NCBI RefSeq assembly: GCF_023716565.1
Contig: NZ_CP071848.1
Span: 2,480,001 to 2,544,000 of the forward strand
DNA from: Vibrio sp. SCSIO 43136
GTDB lineage: Bacteria > Pseudomonadota > Gammaproteobacteria > Enterobacterales > Vibrionaceae
Reading direction: 5' to 3'
Length of the DNA stretch: 64,000 bases
Positions 8,398 through 16,972 of the stretch are shown piece after piece. The notes below the pieces were generated by a model, which ran no database searches, was not told where the DNA came from, and saw only the letters and a list, made by a program, of their open reading frames with translations. The position numbers and the translations under genes were made by a program. The first letter of the stretch is position 1. Each line of letters begins with the position of its first letter.

Positions 8398-9363
8398 ATG
8401 TTTGAAACGATTATTCTCATGCTGGATGCTACGTTACGTGTGGCAACTCCACTTATCTTGGCGTCTCTTGCTGGCATGTTCTGTGAGCGCTCAGGCATCG
8501 TAAATATCGCCTTGGAAGGTAAATTACTGGCGTCGGCCTTTGCGGGTGCAGCAACAGCGCATGTGACGGGCTCAGCTTGGCTCGGTTTGTGTGCTGGTAT
8601 TGGTATCTCAGTATTGCTTGCCCTACTCCATGGTTTTGCTTCTATCACTCACCGTGGTGATCAGGTCGTCAGTGGTATGGCGATCAATATCTTAGCTGCT
8701 GGTTTAACCATAACCCTTGGTCGTCATTGGTTCCACCAAGGCGGCCAAACTCCAGCGCTTTCGGGTGATGCACGCTTTGCTCCGATCACTCTTCCAGGCG
8801 CGGAAGCACTCGCAGATGTCCCTGTCATTGGCCTGCTCTACTCAGAACTTATTAGTGGCCACTCCATATTGGTCTATTTAGTCGTACTGATTGTTCCTTC
8901 CGCTTGGTTCTTACTGTTTAGAACACGTTTTGGTTTGCGTTTGCGTGCTGTAGGTGAATCGCCATCTGCGGTTGATACTGCTGGTATCTCTGTGGTGCGG
9001 ATGCGTTATGCAGCGGTTGCCATTTGTGGGGTTTTAGTCGGTATCGGTGGTGTCTACCTGTCCGTTGCTCAAACGGCGCAGTTTATCCCGAATATGAGTG
9101 CAGGTAAGGGCTATATGGCGCTAGCAGCGCTTATCTTTGGTAAGTGGCGTCCGTTTACGGCGATGGGTGCTTGTCTGCTGTTTGGTTTCTTAGATGCGTT
9201 AGCCATTCGAATGCAAGGCGTGAGCATCGGTGACTTTGCTATCCCTGTACAAGCCATTGAAGCGATTCCGTACGTACTCACGGTCTTCCTACTCGCAGGC
9301 TTTATCGGAAAAGCAGTGGCTCCAAAAGCGATTGGTGTTCCATATACCAAAGAGCGCGAGTAA
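8398..9363 (+). CDS. ABC transporter permease for nucleosides (second subunit)
   Basis: This is a 321-residue partner permease of the same family, beginning MFETIILMLDATLRVATPL. It has the conserved NIALEGKLL segment and the ATPase-docking loop AVGESPSAVDTAGI. I chose the ATG at 8398, which has GGAG ten bases upstream, over an in-frame TTG at 8392 that overlaps the previous stop. It is the last gene of the importer operon and is followed at once by a terminator. Confidence 0.9.
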   Translation: MFETIILMLDATLRVATPLILASLAGMFCERSGIVNIALEGKLLASAFAGAATAHVTGSAWLGLCAGIGISVLLALLHGFASITHRGDQVVSGMAINILAAGLTITLGRHWFHQGGQTPALSGDARFAPITLPGAEALADVPVIGLLYSELISGHSILVYLVVLIVPSAWFLLFRTRFGLRLRAVGESPSAVDTAGISVVRMRYAAVAICGVLVGIGGVYLSVAQTAQFIPNMSAGKGYMALAALIFGKWRPFTAMGACLLFGFLDALAIRMQGVSIGDFAIPVQAIEAIPYVLTVFLLAGFIGKAVAPKAIGVPYTKERE

Positions 9364-9385
9364 TCACTAGTACTTCTTAATGCAT

Positions 9386-9423
9386 AAAAAAACGGTAGCC
9401 TGCCATGCAGTCTACCGTTTTTA
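9386..9423. terminator. Bidirectional terminator between the nucleoside importer and prfC
   Basis: A stem of ACGGTAG paired with CTACCGT, with A-rich and T-rich flanks on both sides, lies between two convergent genes and can serve both strands. Confidence 0.9.
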
Positions 9424-9446
9424 ATTACAAGTCAATTAACGAGAGA

Positions 9447-11036
9447 TTAATGCTCGCGCGTTGCACGGAATTGAACGTCCGGGAAACGCTCACTCGCAAG
9501 GTTTAGGTTAACCATGGTTGGTGCGATGTAAGATAGGTTATCACCACCATCTAGCGCCAAGTTAGATTGGTTCTTACGCTTGAACTCATCTAGTTTCTTG
9601 TCATCGTCACACTCAACCCAACGAGCTGTTGCTACGTTCACGCTCTCGTAGATCGCTTCTACGTTGTATTCCGCTTTCAGACGCGCTACAACCACCTCAA
9701 ACTGAAGTACACCAACCGCACCAACGATCAAATCGTTGTTTTGTAGCGGACGGAACACTTGCACCGCACCTTCTTCCGAAAGCTGGATCAAACCTTTTAA
9801 CAGTTGCTTCTGCTTTAGTGGATCACGCAGACGGATACGACGGAACAGTTCTGGTGCAAAGTTTGGAATGCCCGAGAACTTAAGTGATTCACCTTGAGTA
9901 AAAGTATCACCAATCTGGATAGTACCGTGGTTGTGCAGACCGATGATGTCACCTGCGTATGCATTTTCCGCACGAGAACGGTCACCCGCCATAAAGGTTA
10001 CCGCATCCGAGATGTTGATCTGCTTGCCAAGACGAACGTGGTTCATCTTCATACCCTGTTTGTAGGTACCCGATACGATACGCATAAATGCGATGCGGTC
10101 ACGGTGTTTAGGGTCCATGTTCGCCTGGATCTTGAATACGAAGCCAGAGAATTTCTCTTCGCTCGCTTCAACTTCACGCTCATTTGCCTGACGTGGCATT
10201 GGCTGAGGAGCCCACTTAGTTAGACCGTCTAGCATGTGATCTACACCGAAGTTACCTAGTGCGGTACCGAAGTAAACTGGCGTTAGTTCACCTGCTAGGA
10301 ATAGCTCTTCATCAAACTCAGGTGCTGCACCTATCACAAGTTCAAGCTCTTCACGCAGCTGCTCAGCTAGGTCGTCGCCTACAGCTTCATCTAGCTCAGG
10401 GTTGTCTAGACCCTTGATGATGCGCTGCTCTTGGATTGTGTGGCCTTGACCTGTTGAGTAGAGGATCGTCTCATCACGGTGGATGTGGTAAACACCTTTG
10501 AACTCTTTACCACAACCGATTGGCCATGAGATTGGCGCACACGCCATGTTTAGCTCGCTCTCAACCTCATCCAGAAGCTCCATTGGATCACGGATATCAC
10601 GGTCAAGTTTGTTCATGAAGGTGACGATCGGCGTATCACGCAGACGGGTAACTTCCATCAGCTTACGAGTACGATCCTCGACACCTTTCGCTGCATCGAT
10701 AACCATCAGACATGAGTCTACTGCGGTTAGAGTACGATAAGTATCTTCCGAGAAATCTTCGTGTCCTGGAGTATCAAGCAGGTTTACTAGGCAATCGTTG
10801 TATGGGAACTGCATTACCGAGGTCGTTACCGAGATACCACGCTCTTTTTCCATCTCCATCCAGTCTGACTTCGCGTGTTGCGCTGAGCCACGACCTTTTA
10901 CCGTACCCGCTGTCTGGATAGCGCGTCCGAATAGTAGAACCTTTTCAGTAATGGTGGTTTTACCCGCATCCGGGTGAGAGATGATTGCGAAAGTTCTACG
11001 CTTAGACACTTCCTGCATAAATGGAGAATTCGACAT
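9447..11036 (-). CDS. prfC: Peptide chain release factor 3
   Basis: RF3 is the GTPase that removes RF1/RF2 from the ribosome after termination. The 529-residue protein has the translational-GTPase motifs HPDAGKTT (G1), [10 protein letters not shown] (G3) and NKLD (G4), the effector region [14 protein letters not shown], and the RF3-specific C-terminal half. Length and sequence match the Enterobacterial enzyme. A 10-bp hairpin lies in its 5' leader. The order prfC-rimI-holD on one strand is conserved with E. coli, although yjjG is absent here. Confidence 0.97.
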   Translation of the reverse strand: MSNSPFMQEVSKRRTFAIISHPDAGKTTITEKVLLFGRAIQTAGTVKGRGSAQHAKSDWMEMEKERGISVTTSVMQFPYNDCLVNLLDTPGHEDFSEDTYRTLTAVDSCLMVIDAAKGVEDRTRKLMEVTRLRDTPIVTFMNKLDRDIRDPMELLDEVESELNMACAPISWPIGCGKEFKGVYHIHRDETILYSTGQGHTIQEQRIIKGLDNPELDEAVGDDLAEQLREELELVIGAAPEFDEELFLAGELTPVYFGTALGNFGVDHMLDGLTKWAPQPMPRQANEREVEASEEKFSGFVFKIQANMDPKHRDRIAFMRIVSGTYKQGMKMNHVRLGKQINISDAVTFMAGDRSRAENAYAGDIIGLHNHGTIQIGDTFTQGESLKFSGIPNFAPELFRRIRLRDPLKQKQLLKGLIQLSEEGAVQVFRPLQNNDLIVGAVGVLQFEVVVARLKAEYNVEAIYESVNVATARWVECDDDKKLDEFKRKNQSNLALDGGDNLSYIAPTMVNLNLASERFPDVQFRATREH

Positions 11037-11058
11037 TTGAATGATCTTCTTTGTATTG

Positions 11059-11086
11059 CTTGGTTTTGATGATCACCAAAACCAAG
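11059..11086 (-). other. Hairpin in the prfC 5' leader
   Basis: A perfect 10-bp inverted repeat (CTTGGTTTTG/CAAAACCAAG, 8-nt loop) lies 23-50 bp upstream of the prfC start. No U-tract follows on the minus strand. Its function is not known. Confidence 0.4.
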
Positions 11087-11297
11087 TGATTGAATTCGCT
11101 ATATCACGCCTTAGCGCAATCTAGTTCACAATAAAGCACTAACTAATCAGATAGTTAGCATTAGTTATTTGCTATTACTGTGATAACTACATTGGTCGGT
11201 CTCTACTGGCGGATTTTTTGGTGTGCGCAATTGTATGAGATCCGCCCCAAGCTTTCCAGTTTGTGGCGAAAAAAGCAGCTTAAGAAATGCGCAGGCG

Positions 11298-11750
11298 CTA
11301 CGAAAAGCTCAAGAAAAGGTAGCTCATCACCACCGCATCTTCACGGCCCGTCGCTGTCGGGTAATAATCTCGGCGGCGATCAACCTCATTGAAGCCTTCA
11401 CTCTGGTATAAGTTATAAGCTGCGATGTTGCTTTCACGCACTTCCAGCCATGCGCTTTCACAGCCATGCTGTTCACTCACATTGAGGAACTCGCTGAGCA
11501 GCTGGCGACCATAACCCTTACTTTGAAATTTAGGGTCGATAACGATGTTTAGCAAAGTGATCTCACCCACGATGTTTTGTGCGTAGAAATAGCCAATCAC
11601 TTGCTCATCTTCCACTAGCATGTGGTGGCATGCCCCACGGCTATCGAGATCTCGGATCATGCTTTCAGACCAAGGGTGAGTGTGGGCCGCTTGTTCGATC
11701 AACCAGATCTGGTCAAGAGCTTGAGCGGTAATCGGAGTAAGTTTAGCCAT
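11298..11750 (-). CDS. rimI: Ribosomal protein bS18 alanine N-acetyltransferase
   Basis: RimI is a GNAT-fold acetyltransferase that acetylates the N-terminal alanine of ribosomal protein S18. The 150-residue protein has the acetyl-CoA-binding segment VIDPKFQSKGYGRQLL and the family-typical EVRESNIAAYNLYQSEGF. It overlaps the upstream holD by 8 bp, the same arrangement as holD-rimI in E. coli, so the two are co-translated. Confidence 0.93.
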   Translation of the reverse strand: MAKLTPITAQALDQIWLIEQAAHTHPWSESMIRDLDSRGACHHMLVEDEQVIGYFYAQNIVGEITLLNIVIDPKFQSKGYGRQLLSEFLNVSEQHGCESAWLEVRESNIAAYNLYQSEGFNEVDRRRDYYPTATGREDAVVMSYLFLSFS

Positions 11751-12144
11751 AAGATTTGATTTGTTGCCAAAGCGCTCGTTTATGCGTTTGGTCGCTTTCT
11801 ACTAAAGAGATGGAGGAAGAAGATAGGCGTTTAACACCCGCTGGCAGTTCGATATCGCAATCCACCTGCCATGCCCAAGTCAGCGCTGATAGCTCAGCGT
11901 TCACTGCTTGAGTCGGTGTTAGGGTAAAGCATTGCTCAAGCGTCACACCCAAAGTTGGCGATACCTTGCCGATGAACTGTGCTTCATTAGCTAATAGTGG
12001 CTCATTGCTAACGATAAGCAGCTTACAGTTTTCAGGGATGATAACCGCCGTTGCAGACTGCTCAGTGCCTAGTCTCTCAGGATGCGCAAGCTCCCATTGG
12101 TCTATGCCCATCTCTTCGAGGTATTGAAGTTGTTGTGTTGACAT
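11743..12144 (-). CDS. holD: DNA polymerase III psi subunit
   Basis: Psi joins the clamp loader through chi and links it to SSB. The 133-residue protein starts MSTQQLQYLEEMGIDQWEL, matching the psi N-terminus with its conserved G-I-T/D-Q-W pattern, and ends near ALWQQIKSYG, also typical. I chose the ATG at 12142-12144; an ATG 36 bp upstream would add residues with no family counterpart. It overlaps rimI by 8 bp. In E. coli, rsmC lies divergently upstream, but here rsmC is 40 kb away. Confidence 0.88.
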   Translation of the reverse strand: MSTQQLQYLEEMGIDQWELAHPERLGTEQSATAVIIPENCKLLIVSNEPLLANEAQFIGKVSPTLGVTLEQCFTLTPTQAVNAELSALTWAWQVDCDIELPAGVKRLSSSSISLVESDQTHKRALWQQIKSYG

Positions 12145-12245
12145 AAAGGTTTCCGAAACGGTTCCAATTGGGTTGAACATCTGAAAGGGCGGGATGATAG
12201 CAGAGCTGCATACCTTGTACTAGAAGAGACTGTGTTGTCGTTATT

Positions 12246-12354
12246 CAGGCTTTGCTTCCACAAGCCACCATAAACTCATCCATGAGGGTTTCACTGCGGC
12301 ATCCCTGCCGCAGAGACTTGCTCCAGCAAAGCCAAAACAACTCATTTGAGTTGT
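12246..12354. repeat. Nested inverted-repeat element upstream of holD
   Basis: About 110 bp of non-coding DNA is packed with palindromes. An outer pair GGCTTTGCT/AGCAAAGCC (12248-12256, 12325-12333) encloses CTCAT/ATGAG (12275-12286) and an 8-bp stem CTGCGGCA/TGCCGCAG with a 4-nt loop (12294-12313). A further 8-bp stem follows at 12337-12354. It looks like a mobile or REP-like palindromic element, but no copy elsewhere in the window was seen. Confidence 0.5.
12333..12354 (-). terminator. Probable terminator of the ubiT-acetyltransferase operon
   Basis: On the minus strand the 8-bp stem ACAACTCA/TGAGTTGT is followed by TTTTGG, immediately after the acetyltransferase stop. The U-tract is short, so termination may be partial. 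Confidence 0.5.
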
Positions 12355-12357
12355 GGA

Positions 12358-12861
12358 TTACAAAGAACCAAACTCAGCCGTATACTCTACCAGCCCAGAA
12401 TGCTCAGCCAAATCCACCAGCTCATTCGCCACTACCTGAAATGCCCCTTCCGGCACTTCCCACTGGCAGCTCAAATCATGCTTCGCTGCATCTTCAAAAC
12501 CAAAACGGCCATAGTAGTTAGGATCACCTAATACCACACAAGCCGGGTAGCCAAGCTCTGCCAACGAATGCAGCGCTTCTTTCACTAATTCTGTGCCAAT
12601 GCCCTTGCCTTGATGCTCTTTTGCTACAGCCAAAGGTGCTAATCCTTGCCAATTAAGATCCTCGCCACCAACCGTGACTGGCGAAAACAGTACATAGCCA
12701 ATCACTTCACCTTCATCACTGCACGCCACTAAGGACAAAGTTCGATGACCATTCTCTCGCAGAGAGGCGACTAGATTCGCTTCTGCTTCAGTTTCAAAGG
12801 TGTTCTTTAATAGCTGCTCGACTGGGATAATATCCGCAGGTGCTTCAGTTCGAATAAGCAT
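12358..12861 (-). CDS. GNAT-family N-acetyltransferase (YhbS-like)
   Basis: This is a 167-residue acetyltransferase of the GNAT superfamily. The acetyl-CoA loop is APLAVAKEHQGKGIGTELV and the C-terminal part has VVLGDPNYYGRFGFE, both typical of the YhbS group. I chose the ATG at 12859-12861 (MLIRTEAPADIIPV); it lies inside the end of ubiT, overlapping it by 17 bp. In E. coli yhbS is next to yhbT (ubiT), so this pair is conserved. The substrate is not established. Confidence 0.85.
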   Translation of the reverse strand: MLIRTEAPADIIPVEQLLKNTFETEAEANLVASLRENGHRTLSLVACSDEGEVIGYVLFSPVTVGGEDLNWQGLAPLAVAKEHQGKGIGTELVKEALHSLAELGYPACVVLGDPNYYGRFGFEDAAKHDLSCQWEVPEGAFQVVANELVDLAEHSGLVEYTAEFGSL

Positions 12862-13372
12862 TTGGGCTCTCTTGTGGGTTAAGATCAGTTTGCATGCCTT
12901 TTTGCACAAAGTTAGCTAACTGATCTAAGGCAATTTTCATTCCTGATGGTAACGCATCAAGGTCAACGCTATCCATCAAATTTTTCACCTCTAGGCCCAG
13001 TTCGGTATCGCCTTCAATGCTCAAACGACGCTGGAAAAATAGAGTATCTGGGTCTTCTTTACGACCTGCGATGAGCACCAGATCATTTAGCTCTCCACTA
13101 AAACTCACATCGTGGGCCACCACTTTATCTGCCACCACCAACTGCTCGTCTTGGTAGCTAATGAACCATGCAAGATTAAGATCTCGCACTTCCACTTTTA
13201 ACCACTTATCTTCTAGAAATTCAAAATCACCATCTTCCAGTGCTTCACGAAACACCTGCTTGAGCCCTTCGAGAAGTGCTCGATTTTGCAGCGATTGTGG
13301 CAAAAGTTGGGCTGGAGATCTCAAAATGGCAGCCGCATTATGTACCAATTGAGCTCGGATCTTATTTAACAC
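12845..13372 (-). CDS. ubiT: O2-independent ubiquinone biosynthesis accessory factor UbiT (SCP2 domain)
   Basis: UbiT (formerly YhbT) carries an SCP2 lipid-binding domain and works with UbiU and UbiV to make ubiquinone without oxygen. The sequence has the family block RKQDPDTLFFQRRL-type (here RKEDPDTLFFQRRL) followed by IEGDTELGLEVKNLMD. I chose the GTG at 13370-13372, which gives 175 residues and aligns with the E. coli start; a TTG 39 bp upstream is possible. The acetyltransferase gene overlaps its end. A weak FNR-like half site lies at 13414-13427 upstream. Confidence 0.9.
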   Translation of the reverse strand: MLNKIRAQLVHNAAAILRSPAQLLPQSLQNRALLEGLKQVFREALEDGDFEFLEDKWLKVEVRDLNLAWFISYQDEQLVVADKVVAHDVSFSGELNDLVLIAGRKEDPDTLFFQRRLSIEGDTELGLEVKNLMDSVDLDALPSGMKIALDQLANFVQKGMQTDLNPQESPNAYSN

Positions 13373-13681
13373 GCTAATATCTCTTGTATTCGATGAAATA
13401 GATGACAGCAAACAGCATCGTTATCAACGAAAGTGCTACCACCATAGTTATGAGTTGTCTTCATACTAGTAGATTCTTTGTTAATAATTCATGTTATACG
13501 TCAAAAAAAGCAGTGCTAGCTAACGCTGCACTTTTACATCTTTGTTTTCAACGCTATAGTGACTAAACTTAGGTGTGAGAGCCGTACTTTTTCGTACTGA
13601 TATTTCTAACATCGACATTTACATTAATGCAACGAACAAAGTACATGCCTTCACTCATTGCTCGTTTTTCGGAAAATTTGG
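13373..13681. promoter_or_regulatory. Divergent promoter region between ubiT and the c-di-GMP gene
   Basis: This 309-bp gap contains TTGATAACGATGCT on the minus strand (13414-13427), an intact FNR half site with a poor second half. At 13503-13536 is a bulged stem (AGTGC-AGC/GCT-GCACT) followed on the minus strand by seven T, like a terminator or attenuator in front of ubiT. No other clear signal was seen. Confidence 0.4.
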
Positions 13682-15721
13682 ATGCCAACTGAACAATTAC
13701 ATGACTGGTTTTCTACGCTAACTGACAATAGCCCGTTTTTCTTTGCGATTATTGACCAGCAGCATAATTACCGCATGGTTAATGAACGCTACTGCGAGAT
13801 CTCAGGTCTCGATAAAAGTGAAATGGTTGGTATGTCCGATAAACAAGTTTTAGGGGAGGTATTCTATAAAAACCTCAAACCCTATTACGAACGAGCATTT
13901 GATGGGGAAACCATCGAAGCTGAGATCACACTCAACGACCACAACCTCGAAACCAGCCTTCATTTCAGTTTGGCTCCGGTGAATAACGAGACAGGTGGTG
14001 TGGAATGCGTCACCTTTCATGCTATCGATACCTCCGAAAAGCAAATCCTTGTACGCTCGCTTGAAGAATCTGAAAGCAAGTTTTCTCGCTTAACCGAATT
14101 GCTTCCAAGCGGCCTATTGCTCGTGGAAGAGGGTTGTATCATTTCTGCCAACCCTGCATCTGCTCGCCTACTCGGCTTCAATAGCCATTCAGAGTTACTG
14201 GGGGAAGAGCTTAGCCGCTTGTTTGTGGATGAAAAAACCAAGCGTACCTTTGGGTCTCAATTGCTTCATTTGCTCTCTGAGTCGAGCCTTATCTGTTTGA
14301 CCGGTGCCCGCTGTGGTATCGAACGCAAAGTCAAACTTCAAGTAGAACAAACTCGCATCCTGGGTAATCAGTCACAAATCGTGCTGTTAGAAGATATGAG
14401 TGAGGCGCAAGGTAACTCTAATACGGTGAGTGAAACCTCACACATCGACTCTTTGACGAAGCTCTACAACCGTTTTGGCTTCACTCGTCGCCTAGAGCAG
14501 TATATTCACAATGAAACGCCATTGGTGATGCTCTACCTTGATATCGATAACTTTAAGAATATCAATGACTCCTTAGGCCACCATATCGGTGATAAGGTGA
14601 TCAAAGAGGTCTCAGCGAGGCTGCAACGTCTACTGCCTTCGCAAGCTGTGCTTGGGCACTTGGGTGGTGACGAGTTCGGTATCATTCTGCCGGAGCCAGA
14701 TCATAACCGTACAGCAGACCTACTTGCTGAGCGCATCATTTCGCTAATCAACCAGCCTTTTGACCTTCACCATTTCAGTAAACGCCTAGCCTGCTCAATC
14801 GGTAGCGTGCAATACCCAGGTGATGGTCAGGATGCGAGGATCTTGCTGCAAAACGCTGATACCGCAATGTATGAAGCCAAAGATCGTGGCCGTAACCGTC
14901 TGATTAAATTTAATGATCAGATGAATAAAGAAGCGCGTATGCGGCTATGGCTAGAGATCGAGTTGCAAAAAGCACTGCAACAAAACGGTTTGGAAGTATG
15001 GTATCAACCTAAGGTAAACGCCAAAGATTTCAGTATCAACGGTGCAGAAGCACTCGTGCGCTGGAAACATCCTGTTGAAGGTTATATTAGTCCAGGTGCG
15101 TTTATTCCTGTTGCAGAACGAGCAGGCCTTATCGAACAACTTGGCCGAGTGGTGATGCGAGAAGTTTTCTCAACAGTGAAACGCTGGAAAGTGCAAGGCA
15201 TCTTGCCTGGTCGTGTAGCGATTAACCTTTCGCCAGAGCAGTTTGGTAACCCTAAGCTTATCGATTATATGGAGAAGCTACTGCACACCACGGAACTTGA
15301 CTCGAGCTGTATTACTTTCGAGCTAACGGAAAGTGCGGTAATGAGTGATAGTGACCACACACTGCAGATGCTCAATGCTATTAAAAAGCTGGGTTTTGCT
15401 TTATCGATTGATGATTTTGGCACCGGTTACTCATCGTTATCTTACCTAGCTCGTTTTCCATTAGACGAACTCAAGATAGACCGAGCCTTCATCTCCGATG
15501 TGGATAAGCTTCCTAAGCAAGTTACCGTGATCGAAAACATCATTAACTTAGGTAAATCACTGAACCTATCCGTCGTCGCTGAAGGTGTAGAGACTCGCCA
15601 GCAAGCAACCTTGCTCTCTAATTTAGATTGTCACTCTATCCAAGGCTTCCATTTTTACCGCCCTCAACCAAAGAATGAGGTGGAAGAATTGTTGGTGCAG
15701 AATCGTCGACATAAGAATTGA
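13682..15721 (+). CDS. rocS: PAS-GGDEF-EAL cyclic-di-GMP enzyme (RocS-like)
   Basis: This 679-residue cytoplasmic protein makes and/or degrades cyclic di-GMP. Two PAS-type domains (about residues 10-120 and 130-245) precede a GGDEF domain with an intact GGDEF (about 328-332) and an EAL domain with EALVRW (about 456). The EAL catalytic set appears complete: ELTES, DDFGTGYSSL, LKIDRAF and EGVET. No RxxD inhibitory site stands five residues before GGDEF. The ATG at 13682 is preferred over a TTG at 13658. The position beside the ubiU/U32 genes matches that of V. cholerae rocS as I recall it, so the symbol rests partly on gene order. Confidence 0.75.
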   Translation: MPTEQLHDWFSTLTDNSPFFFAIIDQQHNYRMVNERYCEISGLDKSEMVGMSDKQVLGEVFYKNLKPYYERAFDGETIEAEITLNDHNLETSLHFSLAPVNNETGGVECVTFHAIDTSEKQILVRSLEESESKFSRLTELLPSGLLLVEEGCIISANPASARLLGFNSHSELLGEELSRLFVDEKTKRTFGSQLLHLLSESSLICLTGARCGIERKVKLQVEQTRILGNQSQIVLLEDMSEAQGNSNTVSETSHIDSLTKLYNRFGFTRRLEQYIHNETPLVMLYLDIDNFKNINDSLGHHIGDKVIKEVSARLQRLLPSQAVLGHLGGDEFGIILPEPDHNRTADLLAERIISLINQPFDLHHFSKRLACSIGSVQYPGDGQDARILLQNADTAMYEAKDRGRNRLIKFNDQMNKEARMRLWLEIELQKALQQNGLEVWYQPKVNAKDFSINGAEALVRWKHPVEGYISPGAFIPVAERAGLIEQLGRVVMREVFSTVKRWKVQGILPGRVAINLSPEQFGNPKLIDYMEKLLHTTELDSSCITFELTESAVMSDSDHTLQMLNAIKKLGFALSIDDFGTGYSSLSYLARFPLDELKIDRAFISDVDKLPKQVTVIENIINLGKSLNLSVVAEGVETRQQATLLSNLDCHSIQGFHFYRPQPKNEVEELLVQNRRHKN

Positions 15722-15726
15722 TGCTC

Positions 15727-15860
15727 GGTAAGCGGACGCAAGGCTAACGATTTAAAGGTTGAGGGGCTGAAGGAAGCCAAGGTTTGGCTAAAATCCTATC
15801 TCTGTTCATCATACCGTTAGTAAGGCGTCCGTTAGCGAAGCGTCCGTTTCCCCTTAAACC
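15727..15860. repeat. Dispersed 15-bp element, copy 1 (with inverted arms)
   Basis: Two abutting 15-bp units, CGTTAGTAAGGCGTC and CGTTAGCGAAGCGTC (15815-15844), follow an inverted copy CGGACGCAAGGCTAACG (15733-15749). The tail reads CCCCTTAAACC (15850-15860). Related units occur at 23.2 and 36.0 kb. Confidence 0.7.
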
Positions 15861-15867
15861 GAAATTC

Positions 15868-15881
15868 TTGCTCAACATCAA
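15868..15881 (+). promoter_or_regulatory. FNR-like site upstream of ubiU
   Basis: TTGCTCAACATCAA matches the FNR/CRP-family anaerobic site TTGAT-N4-ATCAA at 9 of 10 positions and lies 65 bp before the ubiU start. Control of ubiUV by FNR is established in E. coli, so an anaerobic promoter here is likely. Confidence 0.7.
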
Positions 15882-15946
15882 CACCTTTCCTTGTAATCCT
15901 CCATAAAATCAACCATTACCACCAATAATAATCAGGTATCGAGCAC

Positions 15947-16960
15947 ATGGAGCTTCTGTGTCCTGCAGGTAATTTACCTGCTCTTAAGACCGCAATAGAT
16001 TGTGGTGCCGACGCGGTGTACATTGGGTTCAAAGACGACACCAATGCACGCCATTTTGCCGGGCTAAACTTTACTGGAAAGAAATTAGATAAAGCGGTTC
16101 AGTACGTCCACGATAGAAACAAAAAAATTCACGTGGCGCTTAACACCTTTGCTCACCCATCCGGCTTTGAACGCTGGACCAACGCCGTCGACCAAGCCGC
16201 ACAATTAGGGGTTGATGCATTAATCATCGCAGACATTGCTGTCCTTGAATATGCTGCTACTCGCTACCCAGAGTTAGAGCTTCACCTTTCTGTGCAAGCT
16301 TCAGCAACTAATGTAGCTGCTATCAATTTCTACAGGCAAAACTTCAACGTAAAGCGAGTTGTATTGCCACGAGTGCTCTCTATTCACCAAGTAAAACAGC
16401 TTTCTAGAAACATTCCACAAGGCGTCGACTTAGAAGTGTTTGCGTTTGGTAGCCTATGCATCATGTCGGAAGGTCGTTGCTATCTCTCTTCCTACATGAC
16501 GGGGGAATCTCCAAATACCGTCGGTGCCTGCTCCCCTGCTAAATATGTACGCTGGCAAGAAACTGAAAATGGTTTGGAATCTCGCCTCAATGATATTCTC
16601 ATTGACCGCTATAGCCACGGTGAAAACGCAGGTTATCCGACCTTGTGTAAAGGACGCTTTGATGTCAATTTGGATGGCGAGCAAAAGCGCTTCCACGCAC
16701 TTGAAGAGCCAACCAGCCTAAATACCTTATCCCTGCTGCCTGAACTGTTTGCAGCCAATGTCGCCTCAGTAAAAATTGAAGGTCGCCAACGCAGTCCAGC
16801 TTATGTTGAACAAGTTACACGCACTTGGCGTAACGCTATAGACAGCTATTTAACAAACCCTGAGCAATACCAAGTACAACCTCAATGGGATGCTGCATTG
16901 GCTAATGTGTCAGAAGGTACACAAACCACGCTCGGTGCATACCACCGCAAATGGCAATAA
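15947..16960 (+). CDS. ubiU: O2-independent ubiquinone biosynthesis protein UbiU (U32 family)
   Basis: UbiU (formerly YhbU) is annotated as a U32 peptidase, but with UbiV it forms a [4Fe-4S] heterodimer needed for hydroxylation steps of ubiquinone synthesis without oxygen. The 337-residue protein starts MELLCPAGNLPALKTAIDCG. The cluster cysteines are visible: two in SLCIMSEGRC, one in GACSPAKY and one in TLCKGRF. ubiV follows after 12 bp, making an operon, and an FNR-like site stands upstream. Confidence 0.95.
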   Translation: MELLCPAGNLPALKTAIDCGADAVYIGFKDDTNARHFAGLNFTGKKLDKAVQYVHDRNKKIHVALNTFAHPSGFERWTNAVDQAAQLGVDALIIADIAVLEYAATRYPELELHLSVQASATNVAAINFYRQNFNVKRVVLPRVLSIHQVKQLSRNIPQGVDLEVFAFGSLCIMSEGRCYLSSYMTGESPNTVGACSPAKYVRWQETENGLESRLNDILIDRYSHGENAGYPTLCKGRFDVNLDGEQKRFHALEEPTSLNTLSLLPELFAANVASVKIEGRQRSPAYVEQVTRTWRNAIDSYLTNPEQYQVQPQWDAALANVSEGTQTTLGAYHRKWQ

Positions 16961-16972
16961 GGGAGAGACTCC

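Noticed and set aside
12252..12531. Plus-strand open frames overlapping the palindromic element and the acetyltransferase gene
   Set aside because: They run antisense to a recognised gene and through stacked hairpins, with no ribosome-binding site.
15815..15846. Integron attC-like sites, because of repeated GTTAGC words
   Set aside because: There is no paired R-box/L-box architecture or cassette gene; the 15-bp tandem period explains the words.
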